NCBI RefSeq assembly: GCF_025264665.1
Contig: NZ_CP073697.1
Span: 1,302,001 to 1,366,000 of the forward strand
Source of the DNA: Edaphobacter flagellatus
Lineage (GTDB): Bacteria > Acidobacteriota > Terriglobia > Terriglobales > Acidobacteriaceae
Direction of reading: 5' to 3'
DNA length: 64,000 nucleotides
Shown here: positions 8,596 to 17,534 of the stretch, piece by piece
Numbering within the stretch: position 1 is the first letter of the stretch
Layout of the letters: every line of letters starts with the position of its first letter
Translations under genes and position numbers: made by a program
The notes under the pieces: model-generated
What the model saw: the letters and a program-made list of their open reading frames with translations, nothing else
Told to the model about the DNA's origin: nothing
Database searches by the model: none

Positions 8596-9786
8596 TCAAA
8601 GTGTCCGGACGTAATTTTTTCCGGGAAGCTGCTTCACCCGTCCTGCCAGCTCCAGTTCAAACAGCGCCGTGAAGATCTCCGCCGATCCAAGCTCTCCTTC
8701 CAGCCCCTCGATCAACTCATCCAGTTGCGTCGCTTCGTCCGGTCGTAGCCGTTCCAAAACGACCCGTTCCTGCCCGGAGAGCTCGATTGCGTTAAATAAG
8801 GATGCAGCATTTTGTGAATTCGATTCATCGGCGCCCGTAACTCCCAGCTCCTCTTCCAGTTGCAGACGCGCGGAGGTGGGCAGGTCCTCCCAGACGTCCT
8901 CCCAGGTGGCCGTGAGCCTGGCTCCTTGCTTGATGAGTGTGTTCGGCCCCCAGGCATTCTTGTTCGTCACGTTGCCGGGAAGCGCGTAGACGTCGCGGTT
9001 CTGCTCCATCGCCAGCCGTGCGGTGATGCGTGTGCCGCTGTGTTCCGCTGCTTCGATGACGAGCACGCCGATGCTGAGGCCGCTGAGGATGCGATTGCGC
9101 ACGGGAAAGTTCTGCGGCGCGGGAAAGGTGCCCAGTGGGTACTCGCTGACGATGGCGCCACCGCTTTCGACGATCTGCTCGGCCAGCCGTTTGTTCTCCT
9201 TCGGGTAGATGACGTCGATCCCTGTGCCCCAGACGGCGACAGTATTTCCCTTCGCTGCCAGTGCTCCCTTGTGTGCGGCGGTATCGACGCCGCGGGCCAT
9301 GCCACTGAAGATCGTCAGCCTGCGCGCCGCCAGATCGCGCGACAGCATCTCGGCCATGCCCGCACCGTAGGTTGACGGATGCCGCGTGCCCACGACGGCG
9401 ATGCCGGGACGCGAGAGCGATGCCACGTTGCCGCGAATCCACAATACGGCAGGCGGATCGTAGATCTCTTTCAGACGCTCGGGGTATGCGTCGTCGTTCG
9501 GCGTCAGGATGCTGCCGCCGGCCTCGGCGACACGTTGCCACTCGCTCTCGGCAGCCGCGCGCGCCTTGCGGTCGAAGATGAACTGCGCGGAGTGGGCAGG
9601 CATTCCCAGACCTTCAAGGTCGGTCAGCGAGGCCTCGAACAGACGCTCCGGCTCGGCGAGGCGCTGCATCACTTTCCACGCCCGAGTCGCTCCAATGCCT
9701 GGGGTCAGGATCAACCCCAGCCACGCTAACTTTGCCGTCTCACTTTGCCCCACCGTAGCCGTACTGCTCTGCTGGCCCAACTCCAT
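8596..9786 (-). CDS. dprA: DNA processing protein DprA/Smf
   Basis: A 396-residue single-stranded-DNA-binding protein that loads RecA onto incoming DNA during natural transformation. An N-terminal helix-hairpin-helix/SAM-like segment (LTPGIGATRAWKVMQRL) leads into the Rossmann-like core. Hallmarks of the core are GTRHPSTYG, FSGMARGVDTAAHKGAL, GTGIDVIYPKEN, FPVRNRILSGLS and SGTRITARLAMEQNRDVYALPG. A C-terminal winged-helix (DprA_WH) domain spans ~330-396. GGAGGAG sits 5 nt before the ATG. It lies upstream of topA in the same direction, a common bacterial arrangement, but 284 bp separate them. The presence of dprA alone does not prove competence. Confidence 0.97.
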   Translation of the reverse strand: MELGQQSSTATVGQSETAKLAWLGLILTPGIGATRAWKVMQRLAEPERLFEASLTDLEGLGMPAHSAQFIFDRKARAAAESEWQRVAEAGGSILTPNDDAYPERLKEIYDPPAVLWIRGNVASLSRPGIAVVGTRHPSTYGAGMAEMLSRDLAARRLTIFSGMARGVDTAAHKGALAAKGNTVAVWGTGIDVIYPKENKRLAEQIVESGGAIVSEYPLGTFPAPQNFPVRNRILSGLSIGVLVIEAAEHSGTRITARLAMEQNRDVYALPGNVTNKNAWGPNTLIKQGARLTATWEDVWEDLPTSARLQLEEELGVTGADESNSQNAASLFNAIELSGQERVVLERLRPDEATQLDELIEGLEGELGSAEIFTALFELELAGRVKQLPGKNYVRTL

Positions 9787-9808
9787 CCAAACTCCTCCGC
9801 CATCTTCT

Positions 9809-10933
9809 CTAAGTCTGCGACCGCGCCACCTGGATCAACCCGCGAATATATCCATAACAGAAGGCGAACGATTGCAGTCCCTCTGGATCATTGGGTGCCT
9901 GCGGGACGTGGTCTGGCATCAGCATATAAGGATAGCCAACCTCCTTATAGACCTGAACCGCCTTCCACATATCGACATCGCCCTCATCCGGATAGACCTC
10001 GACAAAGTCATCCCGATGCCCGCGGATGTTGCGGAAGTGCACGTTGAAAATCTTCTTCCGCGTACCGAAGTACCGGATCACGTCATAAATCTCCTTGCCG
10101 GGATCGGCGAGCATCTCCGAGACGGTTCCCTGGCAGAAGTTCAGCCCGTGGTATTCGCTTTCGCGGATGGAGATGAATCGTTTCAGCCCGTCCACCGTGC
10201 CGAGCACGCGATCGACGCCCTGATAGCCCTCCGGCGGAACGCCTGGATCGTGCGGATGGCAGGCCATGCGAATCTTGTACTCGTTCGCAACGGGAATGAC
10301 ACGGTCGAGGAAGTAGGTGATTCTCTCCCAAAAAGCGTCTGCGTCGACGTGACCGGCCTTCGTCAGTGGAGTCTTCGGATGCGCGTCCTTCAGCTTCCAC
10401 TGGCTGTAGGTCGCGTCCCCGCGGCCTGGTACGCGGCCCGTTCGCAGCACACCGAGGATGCTCATGTTGTATTTGATCGAAGGCAGACCAACGCGCGCGC
10501 AGTTGCGGATCAGCGTCTGGAACTGCTCGATGTCGCGGTCGCGCTCGGGACTCTGCGCCAGCATGATGGCGGGATGCTTTTCGTTGTCGATGTAGGTCGA
10601 CTCCAGCGCCGGTGGTCCTACGCACATCACGGTCACGCCGTTCTTCTCGGCCAGCTCGCGCATCCGGCTCAACTCATCGACAGTCGAGTAGATACGTCCC
10701 TCGGCGGTCTCCGGATAGCCGCAGATATGCTTTACGCCATACCGCACCAGATACTTCAGGTGTGCGTCCGTTGTCGGGTGGGACTGACAGCCCAGCTTCA
10801 GCAGCACGCGCTTCGATGCGGCTTCGCCTTGCGAAGAAGTTTGTGCGAAGGCACTCTGCGAGGCCGTCTCGCCTGCACCGAGAGCAAACGCTGCCGCTGC
10901 GGTCGTACCAGAAAGAAATCGTCTGCGATCCAT
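9809..10933 (-). CDS. Tat-exported mannonate dehydratase-like (UxuA-like) TIM-barrel protein
   Basis: A 374-residue protein with a twin-arginine signal (MDRRRFLSG followed by an Ala-rich hydrophobic run ending near residue 31). The mature part resembles the UxuA/xylose-isomerase-like TIM barrel. It has MACHPHDPGVPPEG for metal-binding His residues, then NFCQGT, NVHFRNIRG and YPDEGDVDM near the C-terminus, all of which align with mannonate dehydratase landmarks. Classical UxuA removes water from D-mannonate in the cytosol during glucuronate breakdown, so export by Tat is unusual. The true substrate may be another sugar acid. Only 22 bp separate it from dprA downstream, though a functional link is doubtful. 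Confidence 0.8.
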   Translation of the reverse strand: MDRRRFLSGTTAAAAFALGAGETASQSAFAQTSSQGEAASKRVLLKLGCQSHPTTDAHLKYLVRYGVKHICGYPETAEGRIYSTVDELSRMRELAEKNGVTVMCVGPPALESTYIDNEKHPAIMLAQSPERDRDIEQFQTLIRNCARVGLPSIKYNMSILGVLRTGRVPGRGDATYSQWKLKDAHPKTPLTKAGHVDADAFWERITYFLDRVIPVANEYKIRMACHPHDPGVPPEGYQGVDRVLGTVDGLKRFISIRESEYHGLNFCQGTVSEMLADPGKEIYDVIRYFGTRKKIFNVHFRNIRGHRDDFVEVYPDEGDVDMWKAVQVYKEVGYPYMLMPDHVPQAPNDPEGLQSFAFCYGYIRGLIQVARSQT

Positions 10934-10970
10934 AGCCCACCACTATCGCCGATCAGAGACAAAATATCCA

Positions 10971-11180
10971 TCACGAATCCGCGTCTGCAGCAGCTTCTTC
11001 ATCGCAACGCTTGCAATCAAGTTCCACGCCGAGACGCGAAGCACGCCCCTGCTCCGTCGTCACCCACTCACGCACCGTCCACGGAGGATCGTGGCGCACA
11101 TGCTGGCCATGCCCACACGCCAGGCGGGCGACCCAGTGGTTCTGCTCGTCCTTTTCGAAGCCGATGATCGCCCGCTTCAT
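10971..11180 (-). CDS. DUF3565 small Cys/His protein
   Basis: A 69-residue protein matching DUF3565. It opens MKRAIIGFEKDEQNHWVA, and the hallmark CGHGQHVRHDPPWTVREWV is followed by a GRASRLG segment and CKRC near the end. The Cys/His arrangement (CGH...CKRC) suggests metal binding; the family has no established function. GGAAGAGGG precedes the ATG at suitable distance. It diverges from mqnA, with only 35 bp between the two start codons. Confidence 0.85.
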   Translation of the reverse strand: MKRAIIGFEKDEQNHWVARLACGHGQHVRHDPPWTVREWVTTEQGRASRLGVELDCKRCDEEAAADADS

Positions 11181-11215
11181 CTTGCCCTCTTCCCGTCATC
11201 TTCTACACTAGATCT

Positions 11216-12076
11216 TTGCGCACCTTCTCACATCCCGTCCACGTTGCGGCGATCAACTTTTTGAATCCTGCGCCGCTTATGTGGGACTTCGAGCATCCTC
11301 CTCTGGCGGCGAAGCTCGCGGAACGCTATCAGCTTCACTACACCCTGCCCTCGCTTTGTGCCGATGAGCTGCTTGCGGGCCGCGCCGATCTTGGCCTTAT
11401 CCCCATTGCATCGCTTACGCCTTCGCTGGCCATCGTGCCCGGTTGCACGATTGCATCGCTCGGCCATGTCCGCTCCATTCAGCTCATCGTGAAAGCCCCG
11501 CTCACACTGGAGCAGGTGCGCACCGTCGCAGCGGACAATGCCTCGCGAAGCTCACGTGCGTATGCCGAGATCCTCTTCCGCAGATTTCTCCGGACATCGC
11601 CCGCGTTCCTCACGCAACCTGCCGACCCGGTTACGATGCTTCGCAATGCCGATGCGGCACTGCTGATCGGCGATCCTGCGCTGCTGGCTCTTGAGTCGCG
11701 CAGCCAGATTGAGGCCGCTGTAGGGCCATGCCAGTGGTTTGACCTTGCCAACGAGTGGCGCACACGGACCGGCCTGCCCTGGGTGGCCGCCGTCTGGGCT
11801 GTTCGTCCAGAGTCGCTCGCGCAGAGTCACGTTACCGCTTCTACATTGATCGACGACCTCATCCGTTCCCGCGACCACGGACTTGCCCATACCGACGACC
11901 TGGTCGCCGAATGGGTACCGCGTATCGCGTTGCCGGCTGAGACGATTCACCACTACCTCACCGCCAACATTCACTACACGCTGACGCCGGAATGCATCCG
12001 CACCATTGAGGTCTTTCGTGAATATGCGGCTGGCGAGGGCATCCTTCCGTCTCTGCCCTCATTGCATTTTGTGTAA
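11216..12076 (+). CDS. mqnA: Chorismate dehydratase (menaquinone biosynthesis, futalosine pathway)
   Basis: A 286-residue periplasmic-binding-protein-like fold enzyme that dehydrates chorismate to 3-enolpyruvylbenzoate, the first committed step of the futalosine route to menaquinone. Typical features are AAINFLNPAPLMW at the N-terminus, ADELLAGRADLGLIPIASL, and SIQLIVKAPL followed by DNASRSSRAYAEI. The C-terminus ends with the helical IHHYLTANIHYTLTPE segment. The only plausible start is a TTG at 11216. No Shine-Dalgarno is visible, and a TACACT hexamer ends 6 nt upstream, compatible with a leaderless mRNA. mqnE is ~40 kb away in the same window. Confidence 0.9.
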   Translation: MRTFSHPVHVAAINFLNPAPLMWDFEHPPLAAKLAERYQLHYTLPSLCADELLAGRADLGLIPIASLTPSLAIVPGCTIASLGHVRSIQLIVKAPLTLEQVRTVAADNASRSSRAYAEILFRRFLRTSPAFLTQPADPVTMLRNADAALLIGDPALLALESRSQIEAAVGPCQWFDLANEWRTRTGLPWVAAVWAVRPESLAQSHVTASTLIDDLIRSRDHGLAHTDDLVAEWVPRIALPAETIHHYLTANIHYTLTPECIRTIEVFREYAAGEGILPSLPSLHFV

Positions 12077-12147
12077 ATTCAATACCCGCCTGCATTTTTC
12101 GTACCCCGCACCGCGACTTCATCGGCGTTTCGTGCGTCATAACCGGT

Positions 12148-12861
12148 ATGATCTCGACCGTCACCTCACTGGGAGCCGATACCGCAGGTACCGCGATTGA
12201 GATTGTTGCTCCGCGCTATCCGCGCTCGCCGCTGCTGCACTTCCTCTTCAGCTTCGGACTCTTCGGGCTCTTCTTCGTCGCACTGGTCGACTCGTCGTTC
12301 GTGCCTCTGCCGATCCCAGGGCTCACCGACATCATGCTCATCCTGATGGCCGCGCGGCATACCAACCCCTTCCTGCTTGTTGCGATCGCATCGGTAGGGG
12401 GAGCCATCGGCGGTTTGGTCAGCTATCGCGTCGGCCGCTCCGGCGGTATGGCATTGCTGGAGCGCCGCGTTCCGCCACGCATCTTCAACCTTGTATGCGA
12501 GTGGATGGAGCGCCACGCCATCCTCTCCATTGCGCTTCCGGCGCTTCTGCCGCCGCCGGTTCCGCTCACGCCGTTTGTGCTGGCTGCAGGAGCATTGAAG
12601 CTGCCGCGGAAGAAGTTCCTTATCGCCTTCATCACCAGCAGGACGGCACGCTATGCCATCGATGTCCTCCTCGGCCTGCATTATGGGCGTCACATTTTGC
12701 GAGGGTGGAACCACCTTTCGGCCAAGTACTCTACACCGATCCTCGTCGTCCTCTGGACAGCGATCGGCTTAAGCTGTGGCTTCGCTGTGTGGAAGCTGTA
12801 CAAGGCGTCGAAGAGTGTCTCACCACAGAGCTTCGTACCTCCCACCAAATCGGTGGTGTAA
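12148..12861 (+). CDS. VTT/DedA-like (SNARE-associated) membrane protein
   Basis: A 237-residue inner-membrane protein with about five hydrophobic helices. The VTT domain signature is visible: FFVALVDSSFVPLPIPGLTDIMLILMA near the first re-entrant loop, the Gly-rich GGAIGGLVSYRVGRSGG, and the second re-entrant LPPPVPLTPFVLAAGALKL. The family includes bacterial DedA proteins proposed as undecaprenyl-phosphate or phosphatidylethanolamine flippases; which lipid is moved here is unknown. The stop codon lies 3 bp from the stop of the convergent gene at 12865. Confidence 0.85.
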   Translation: MISTVTSLGADTAGTAIEIVAPRYPRSPLLHFLFSFGLFGLFFVALVDSSFVPLPIPGLTDIMLILMAARHTNPFLLVAIASVGGAIGGLVSYRVGRSGGMALLERRVPPRIFNLVCEWMERHAILSIALPALLPPPVPLTPFVLAAGALKLPRKKFLIAFITSRTARYAIDVLLGLHYGRHILRGWNHLSAKYSTPILVVLWTAIGLSCGFAVWKLYKASKSVSPQSFVPPTKSVV

Positions 12862-12864
12862 GCC

Positions 12865-13563
12865 CTACGCTACCGCAGGGCTTTTCGGACGCGGCGCGAA
12901 TTTCCGTTTATAGTAAGCCGTCGTGATGATGATCGCAGGAATGCCGATCATCACTGGCCACAGCCATACATACCATTGGTTTCCCAGGACTCGCGATAGC
13001 GTCACCACGCTGAACGCCGACCACGCCGCAATGTAGCTGCCGATAAAGTTCCCCAGATGCGTGTACCACCAGAACATCTTCTCCTTCGGCTTGCGCACGA
13101 ATGAGATTATCTGCTGAGCCGAGACACGCATTCCGATCAATCCAAAGACCACACCGACGATTGGAATCACCTCCATCGTGGCGGGCCGGAACCAGCTTAA
13201 CCACGCCAGCAGCGTGCTCGTCGCAAAAGTAATCACCGCGGCGATCCAATCGATGGGCCCGGCACTACCGTCGCGGGCCAGATCCTTCAACCGCAATACG
13301 CGATAGCCTGAAAATGCGAAGTAGAAGCTGAAGACCGAGACGAGCGCCAGAAACCGCACCGGGAAGAAGAACGCCATAGGAACGGCGGTGAACGCAACGG
13401 CTCCCATCGACCACAGGTACACCATGCCCCAGCGTTTATGCTGCTTGCCTCCCTTGGCCGTCGCCAGGGCTATAGGAGCCAGCAGGAACGACATGGCTCC
13501 CGCTGCAATATGAATGGTCAGAAACAGCTTTACCCACAACGGATCATGCGCATGTGCCGACAT
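12865..13563 (-). CDS. Multi-pass membrane protein (DUF2306-like), partner of PadR regulator
   Basis: A 232-residue integral membrane protein with about six to seven hydrophobic segments. The His-rich start HAHDPLWVKLFLTIHIAAGAM, followed by KGGKQHKRWGMVYLW, resembles small haem- or quinone-associated membrane proteins (DUF2306-type). The match is by general appearance only. The start lies 9 bp after the stop of the padR gene, with TAGGAGGAAAC just before its ATG, so the two form an operon. The most likely reading is a membrane protein controlled by its own PadR repressor. Confidence 0.65.
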   Translation of the reverse strand: MSAHAHDPLWVKLFLTIHIAAGAMSFLLAPIALATAKGGKQHKRWGMVYLWSMGAVAFTAVPMAFFFPVRFLALVSVFSFYFAFSGYRVLRLKDLARDGSAGPIDWIAAVITFATSTLLAWLSWFRPATMEVIPIVGVVFGLIGMRVSAQQIISFVRKPKEKMFWWYTHLGNFIGSYIAAWSAFSVVTLSRVLGNQWYVWLWPVMIGIPAIIITTAYYKRKFAPRPKSPAVA

Positions 13564-13572
13564 TGTTTCCTC

Positions 13573-14160
13573 CTACACCTTCTTCGATTTCTTCCTGCTC
13601 TCCAGCTCGTCCAGTTTCTTCAACGTCTCCCTGCCCCATCGCACCAGTGCCTCGCTGCGATGTCTCCCAAAGCTCAATGTCATCAGCCAGTACGGCAGCT
13701 GCGGATCGTTGGCCTCCTCGCGCCGGAGCTGTTTTTCTATAGCCGCAAAATGTTTTAGCGTCGCCTGATGTGTCGCGATAAAGCTTTCGACATGCTGCCG
13801 GTTCACCTCGGCCGATACGTGGCTACCAAAGAAAAGCTTCAGCAGCAGCTCGCTGCGTGACGTCTCCACCTGCGTGATCGGTTCACGCAGCCATGCCTTC
13901 AGCCTCTCCTTGCCTGCCGGCGTCAACGAGAAGACATTTCTGTCGGGCTTCCCCTTCGTGCGCTCGGTCTTCTTCTCGACCAGCCCCGCGGCTGCCATCC
14001 GCTTAAGCGATGGGTAAATCTGTCCGTAACTCTCGCTCCAGAAGTGCCCGATCGACCGATCAATCAAGGCTCGCATGTCATAGCCCGACATAGGGCACAG
14101 AGTCAAAAGCCCCAGCAGCGCATTCGATGTCGTTCCCTGATCGGCCTTTTTCGTTTTCAT
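13573..14160 (-). CDS. PadR-family transcriptional regulator
   Basis: A 195-residue regulator. The N-terminal winged helix shows the family landmarks NALLGLLTLCPMSGYDMRALI, FWSESYGQIYPSLKRMAAAGLVE and the wing KTERTKGKPDRNVFSLTPAG. A helical C-terminal domain (PadR_C, residues ~90-195) mediates dimerisation. PadR proteins usually repress a neighbouring membrane transporter or detoxification gene and lift off on binding a ligand. Here the co-transcribed membrane protein at 12865 is the obvious target. A perfect AT-rich palindrome lies 6 bp upstream of the start. No ribosome-binding site is visible, so the message may be leaderless. Confidence 0.9.
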   Translation of the reverse strand: MKTKKADQGTTSNALLGLLTLCPMSGYDMRALIDRSIGHFWSESYGQIYPSLKRMAAAGLVEKKTERTKGKPDRNVFSLTPAGKERLKAWLREPITQVETSRSELLLKLFFGSHVSAEVNRQHVESFIATHQATLKHFAAIEKQLRREEANDPQLPYWLMTLSFGRHRSEALVRWGRETLKKLDELESRKKSKKV

Positions 14161-14165
14161 GACTT

Positions 14166-14181
14166 AAAGATATATATCTTT
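14166..14181. promoter_or_regulatory. Likely PadR operator overlapping the padR promoter
   Basis: A perfect 16-bp palindrome AAAGATATATATCTTT lies just upstream of the padR start, with a second half-site (AGATATAA) adjoining. On the minus strand, TTGCGT (14193-14198) and a TATATC hexamer at 14169-14174 could serve as -35 and -10. Binding here would therefore block transcription. Autoregulation is the usual PadR arrangement and is inferred. Confidence 0.6.
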
Positions 14182-14224
14182 TAGATATAAGAACGCAAAT
14201 CACGACGAAGAAGTTCCAATAAAA

Positions 14225-14259
14225 ATTTAGGGACAGGCCCTGAAGGCCTGTCCCTAAAT
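14225..14259 (-). terminator. Terminator of fabH
   Basis: Perfect 15-bp arms (ATTTAGGGACAGGCC / GGCCTGTCCCTAAAT) flank a 5-nt loop. On the minus strand the stem is followed by TTTTATTGG, 24 nt after the fabH stop. This is the longest simple hairpin terminator in the window. Confidence 0.85.
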
Positions 14260-14282
14260 CCTATCCATGCCCGCAATCTCCT

Positions 14283-15299
14283 TTAGAACTCCCAGCGCAG
14301 CAGCGTGGCACCCACGGTAAAACCAGCACCAACGCTGGCCAGCAACACCAGATCGCCCTTCTTCAGCCGCCCGTCGTCGATGGCCGTCTGCATCGCCAGC
14401 GGGATGGTTCCTGCGGTCGTATTGCCAAAGCGATCGATATTGATGACCACGCGATCCTCCGGCATCCCAAGCCGTTCTGCCGTCGAAAGAATGATGCGCT
14501 TGTTCGCCTGGTGGGGAATGAAGCAGCCCAGCTCGTTGCCCTCTACGCCATTGCGCTTGAGGATTATCTCCGAAGCCTCGGCCATCTTGCGTACGGCGAA
14601 CTTGTAGACCGCCTGACCGTCCTGATGGACATAGTGCATCTTCTTCGCCACGGTCTCTTCCGTCGTTGGATTCAGGCTTCCTCCGCCCGGCATGTTCAGC
14701 GAGACGCCGCCGGAGCCATCGATCTCATGCCAGAAGTCGACCAGGCCGATCTCGCCCTCTGCGCACGGCTCCAGCAACACAGCACCCGCGCCGTCGCCAA
14801 AGATCACGCACGTCGCTCGATCCGTGTAGTCGATGATCGAGCTCATCACGTCGGCTCCAATCACCAACACCTTCTTATGCACACCGCTCTCCACCAACTT
14901 CGCGCCCACCTGCAACGCATACGGAAAGCCTGAGCAAGCCGCCGAGAGGTCGAATCCCCACGCACCGGGAACGCCCAGCTTGTTCTGCACCAGGCAGGCC
15001 GTCGCCGGAAACATCATGTCGGGCGTGACGGTGGCGACGATGATGACCTCCACCTCGGTTGCCGGAATGCCGCGCTGCTCCAGGCAGCGCTTCGCCGCCG
15101 CAACGGCCAGATCGCTGGTGGCTACGCCCTTATCGACAAGGTGACGCTCGCGAATTCCCGTCCGCTCCACGATCCACTGATCGTTCGTCTCCACCATCTT
15201 TTCCAGATCGGCGTTCGTTAACAGACGCGGAGGAACATAGGTTCCAACCGAAGAAATCTTTGCCCGCACCTGTGTCCGCGGCTTCAATGTAAGACTCAA
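14283..15299 (-). CDS. fabH: 3-oxoacyl-[acyl-carrier-protein] synthase III
   Basis: A 338-residue thiolase-fold enzyme that condenses acetyl-CoA (or a branched starter) with malonyl-ACP to begin fatty-acid synthesis. The catalytic triad is visible: Cys122 in [12 protein letters not shown], His263 in IPHQANKRI and Asn293 in [10 protein letters not shown]. The N-terminal [18 protein letters not shown] and ERTGIRERH are typical. The start is a TTG at 15299, supported by GAGGTGA five bases upstream. An N-terminal extension of about ten residues precedes the usual start of the fold. The SRP RNA gene lies upstream on the same strand, and the terminator at 14225-14259 ends the unit. Confidence 0.96.
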   Translation of the reverse strand: MSLTLKPRTQVRAKISSVGTYVPPRLLTNADLEKMVETNDQWIVERTGIRERHLVDKGVATSDLAVAAAKRCLEQRGIPATEVEVIIVATVTPDMMFPATACLVQNKLGVPGAWGFDLSAACSGFPYALQVGAKLVESGVHKKVLVIGADVMSSIIDYTDRATCVIFGDGAGAVLLEPCAEGEIGLVDFWHEIDGSGGVSLNMPGGGSLNPTTEETVAKKMHYVHQDGQAVYKFAVRKMAEASEIILKRNGVEGNELGCFIPHQANKRIILSTAERLGMPEDRVVINIDRFGNTTAGTIPLAMQTAIDDGRLKKGDLVLLASVGAGFTVGATLLRWEF

Positions 15300-15510
15300 A
15301 CGCTCACCTCAACCTAATGCTTCGCACGAAAATGAATAGCCATTCACAACGCCAACCATTCTTACCGAGAATAACAACTCTGTCACGTTCCCGGCACACA
15401 GCTCTGCCATGCAGCATGCGCCGCACCTTGTCATTCTCAATCATCTTGTCCGGTGGAGAGTGGTGGGAGGAACCCGCGATGGCACATAAAGGACGCCAAA
15501 ATTAAAAATG

Positions 15511-15604
15511 TACCGGGCGACCCACTGCGCCCGTAATGACCCGTTACCGTTGCTTCCTTCCGGACCTGGCGGGGTTGGCGGGATTACGTCGCGTAGGACC
15601 CGGC
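15511..15604 (-). ncRNA. ffs: Signal recognition particle RNA, small bacterial (4.5S-like) type
   Basis: The minus strand carries the diagnostic SRP domain IV: CCAGGTCCGGAAGGAAGCA, with the GGAA tetraloop and asymmetric internal loop that bind Ffh. Flanking sequences pair into the long hairpin: GCCGGG near 15604 with CCCGG near 15513, ACGCGACGTAAT with ATTACGGGCGC, and CGTTACCG against the opposite strand. The RNA is about 94 nt, matching the Alu-less short form. An ATTTTTAATTTT tract follows and would terminate transcription. Ends are estimated by pairing. Its receptor gene ftsY is at 38451 in this window. Confidence 0.93.
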
Positions 15605-15673
15605 ACACGATCTAGTCTACCATCCTCGCGCCCTTCGACGCATCCACAGCCTGCTACCCTTGACAGTGCATCT

Positions 15674-17478
15674 ATGCTGGCGCCTGCGGAGAACGAAGCA
15701 GTCCAAACCTACTACCGTGAGCGCCTCGCCGCACTTGAGGTGGAACAACAGCACGTCATTACGGGCCGTCAGCAGCATCGCATCTTTCTCGTTGGCTGCG
15801 CCGCGCTCTTTCTCTTCCTGGGCCTCGGCTCGCATTCCACCTCGCCATGGATTGTCTCCATTCCGGCCGTTGCCTTCGCGGTCTCTCTTCCTGCGTACAT
15901 CGGCCGGCAGAATGAGCTGCTTCGTATCCACCGTTTGCAGGTTTTCTACGACATCGGCATTGCGCGCGTCGATGGAACCAATCCTCAATCGGGTCATACC
16001 GGCGAGGAGTTCCATTCGCCAGCGCATCTCTACGATCACGATCTTAACGTTCTGGGCTCTAGTTCTCTCTTCGGCCTGCTCGCCACTACCCGCACCGGCA
16101 TAGGCCGCCGCGGGTTAGCTCATCTTCTTCTCGACCCCATCACTCCCACTGAAGTTCTGGAACGCCAGCAATGTGTGCAGGAGCTGGCGCCGCTCCCCGC
16201 GCTTCGCGAGCAACTCGCGCTTCTCGGTCCGTCTCGCTTTCAGGACGCTCCCGCCTCCGCGTTCGATTCCTGGCTCGCCTCCCCACCACCGCGCTTTAAT
16301 CCAGCCATCACTCCCGCGCTCGTTCTTATCTCCATCGCTGTCCTCTCACTCCTTTTCTGCGGGATCTTTCACTTTCTTTCCTGGCCCAGTATCTTTCCGG
16401 TGCTTGCAGCGTGTTTCGCTCTTCAGGGACTTATCTTCCTCTCAGTAAGAAGCAAAGTTCTACCTATCCTCAACGCCTCCCGCGTCTCCTCGCAGATGCA
16501 GCTCTTCCATGACGGCGTCGATCTCTTCCTGAAGCAGCAATTCAATACGACACACCTGCAACACCTGCAGCAGATTCTTCGCGAGCCCATGCCTGCCCTG
16601 CCTGCACTTCGCCGCATTCAGAGCCAGTTTGTCATCGTCGAGCAACTCAAGAAGGAATACGCTGTTGTCCTTTCCATCCTGTTCTCGACCGGCACGCACG
16701 CCGCCATCAACATCGCGAACTGGAAGCCACTTATGCCGCTGCCATGCCGCAGTGGTTGCAAGCCTGGGCGAGCTTCGAGGCTCTCTGCGCCATCGCCAAC
16801 TATGCCTTCGAGCATCCTCGAGATGTGTACCCCACATTTTCTCCACTCGACAAGCCCGCCGTCTTTTACGCCTCGGCGCTCGGCCATCCGCTGATCTCTG
16901 TCGCCACCTGCGTTCGCAACGACATTGCACTCGATACCTCCACACGCTTCTATCTCATCAGTGGCTCTAACATGGCCGGCAAATCAACCCTGCTGCGTTC
17001 TATCGGACTCAATGCCGTGCTCGCCTACGCTGGTGCTCCCGTCCGCGCCAGCTCGCTGCACCTCACCTTCTTCACCATCGGTGCCTCGCTCGCACTCACC
17101 GACTCCCTTGCCGATGGGAAATCCAAGTTCCTTGCTGAGGTTGAGCGCCTCAGCGCCATCCTCACAGCCAGCAAACAATCCCCTACGCTCTTTCTTATCG
17201 ACGAGCTCTTCAGCGGAACCAACTCGCACGACCGGGCCATTGCCGCCGGTGCCGTTCTTCGCGATCTCCTGCACAATCACGCCATTGGAGCACTCTCCAC
17301 CCACGACCTTGCGCTCACCGGCCTGGCTACTCCTCAGACGCACGGCATCAATGTGCACATGGCCAGCCCCGAACCCAACGATCCTCTCGCCTTCGACTTT
17401 CTTCTCAAACCCGGCGTCAATCCCACCTCCAATGCTCTTGCCATCGTTCGCATGATGGGCATCGATCCGGATTCGTAA
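15674..17478 (+). pseudogene. Membrane-anchored MutS-family ATPase, broken by a -1 frameshift
   Basis: Two overlapping frames together encode a ~600-residue MutS-related protein. Frame one (from the ATG at 15674) gives two hydrophobic segments near the N-terminus (LVGCAALFLFLGLG, IPAVAFAVSLPAYIG), then a further paired hydrophobic region, then the lever/clamp part. The second frame supplies FEALCAIANYAFEHP, Walker A SGSNMAGKSTLLRSIG, Walker B LFLIDELFSGTN and the STHD switch. The frames join cleanly if one base is restored in the TGGAAGCCAC run at 16721-16730. The result reads ...NWK-A-TYAAAMPQW... A longer upstream start (15536) would overlap the SRP RNA and is rejected. It may be a true pseudogene, a programmed shift or a sequencing error. 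Related multi-pass MutS homologues are known in Acidobacteria and Bacteroidetes; their function is unclear. Confidence 0.85.
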
Positions 17479-17534
17479 AAACCGTTAGCAGCCCACGGCC
17501 AGAGGTTTGTCGCTGCCGTGGTACTCTTGCTGCC

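Noticed and set aside
10971..12076. CRISPR, prophage or insertion-sequence remnants anywhere in the window
   Set aside because: No regularly spaced direct repeats, transposase motifs or phage genes were seen; the only dispersed repeat is the ~230-bp structured element.
15536..15673. Upstream extension of the MutS-like gene
   Set aside because: These codons run through the SRP RNA gene on the other strand and give a sequence unlike MutS; the ATG at 15674 is the better start.
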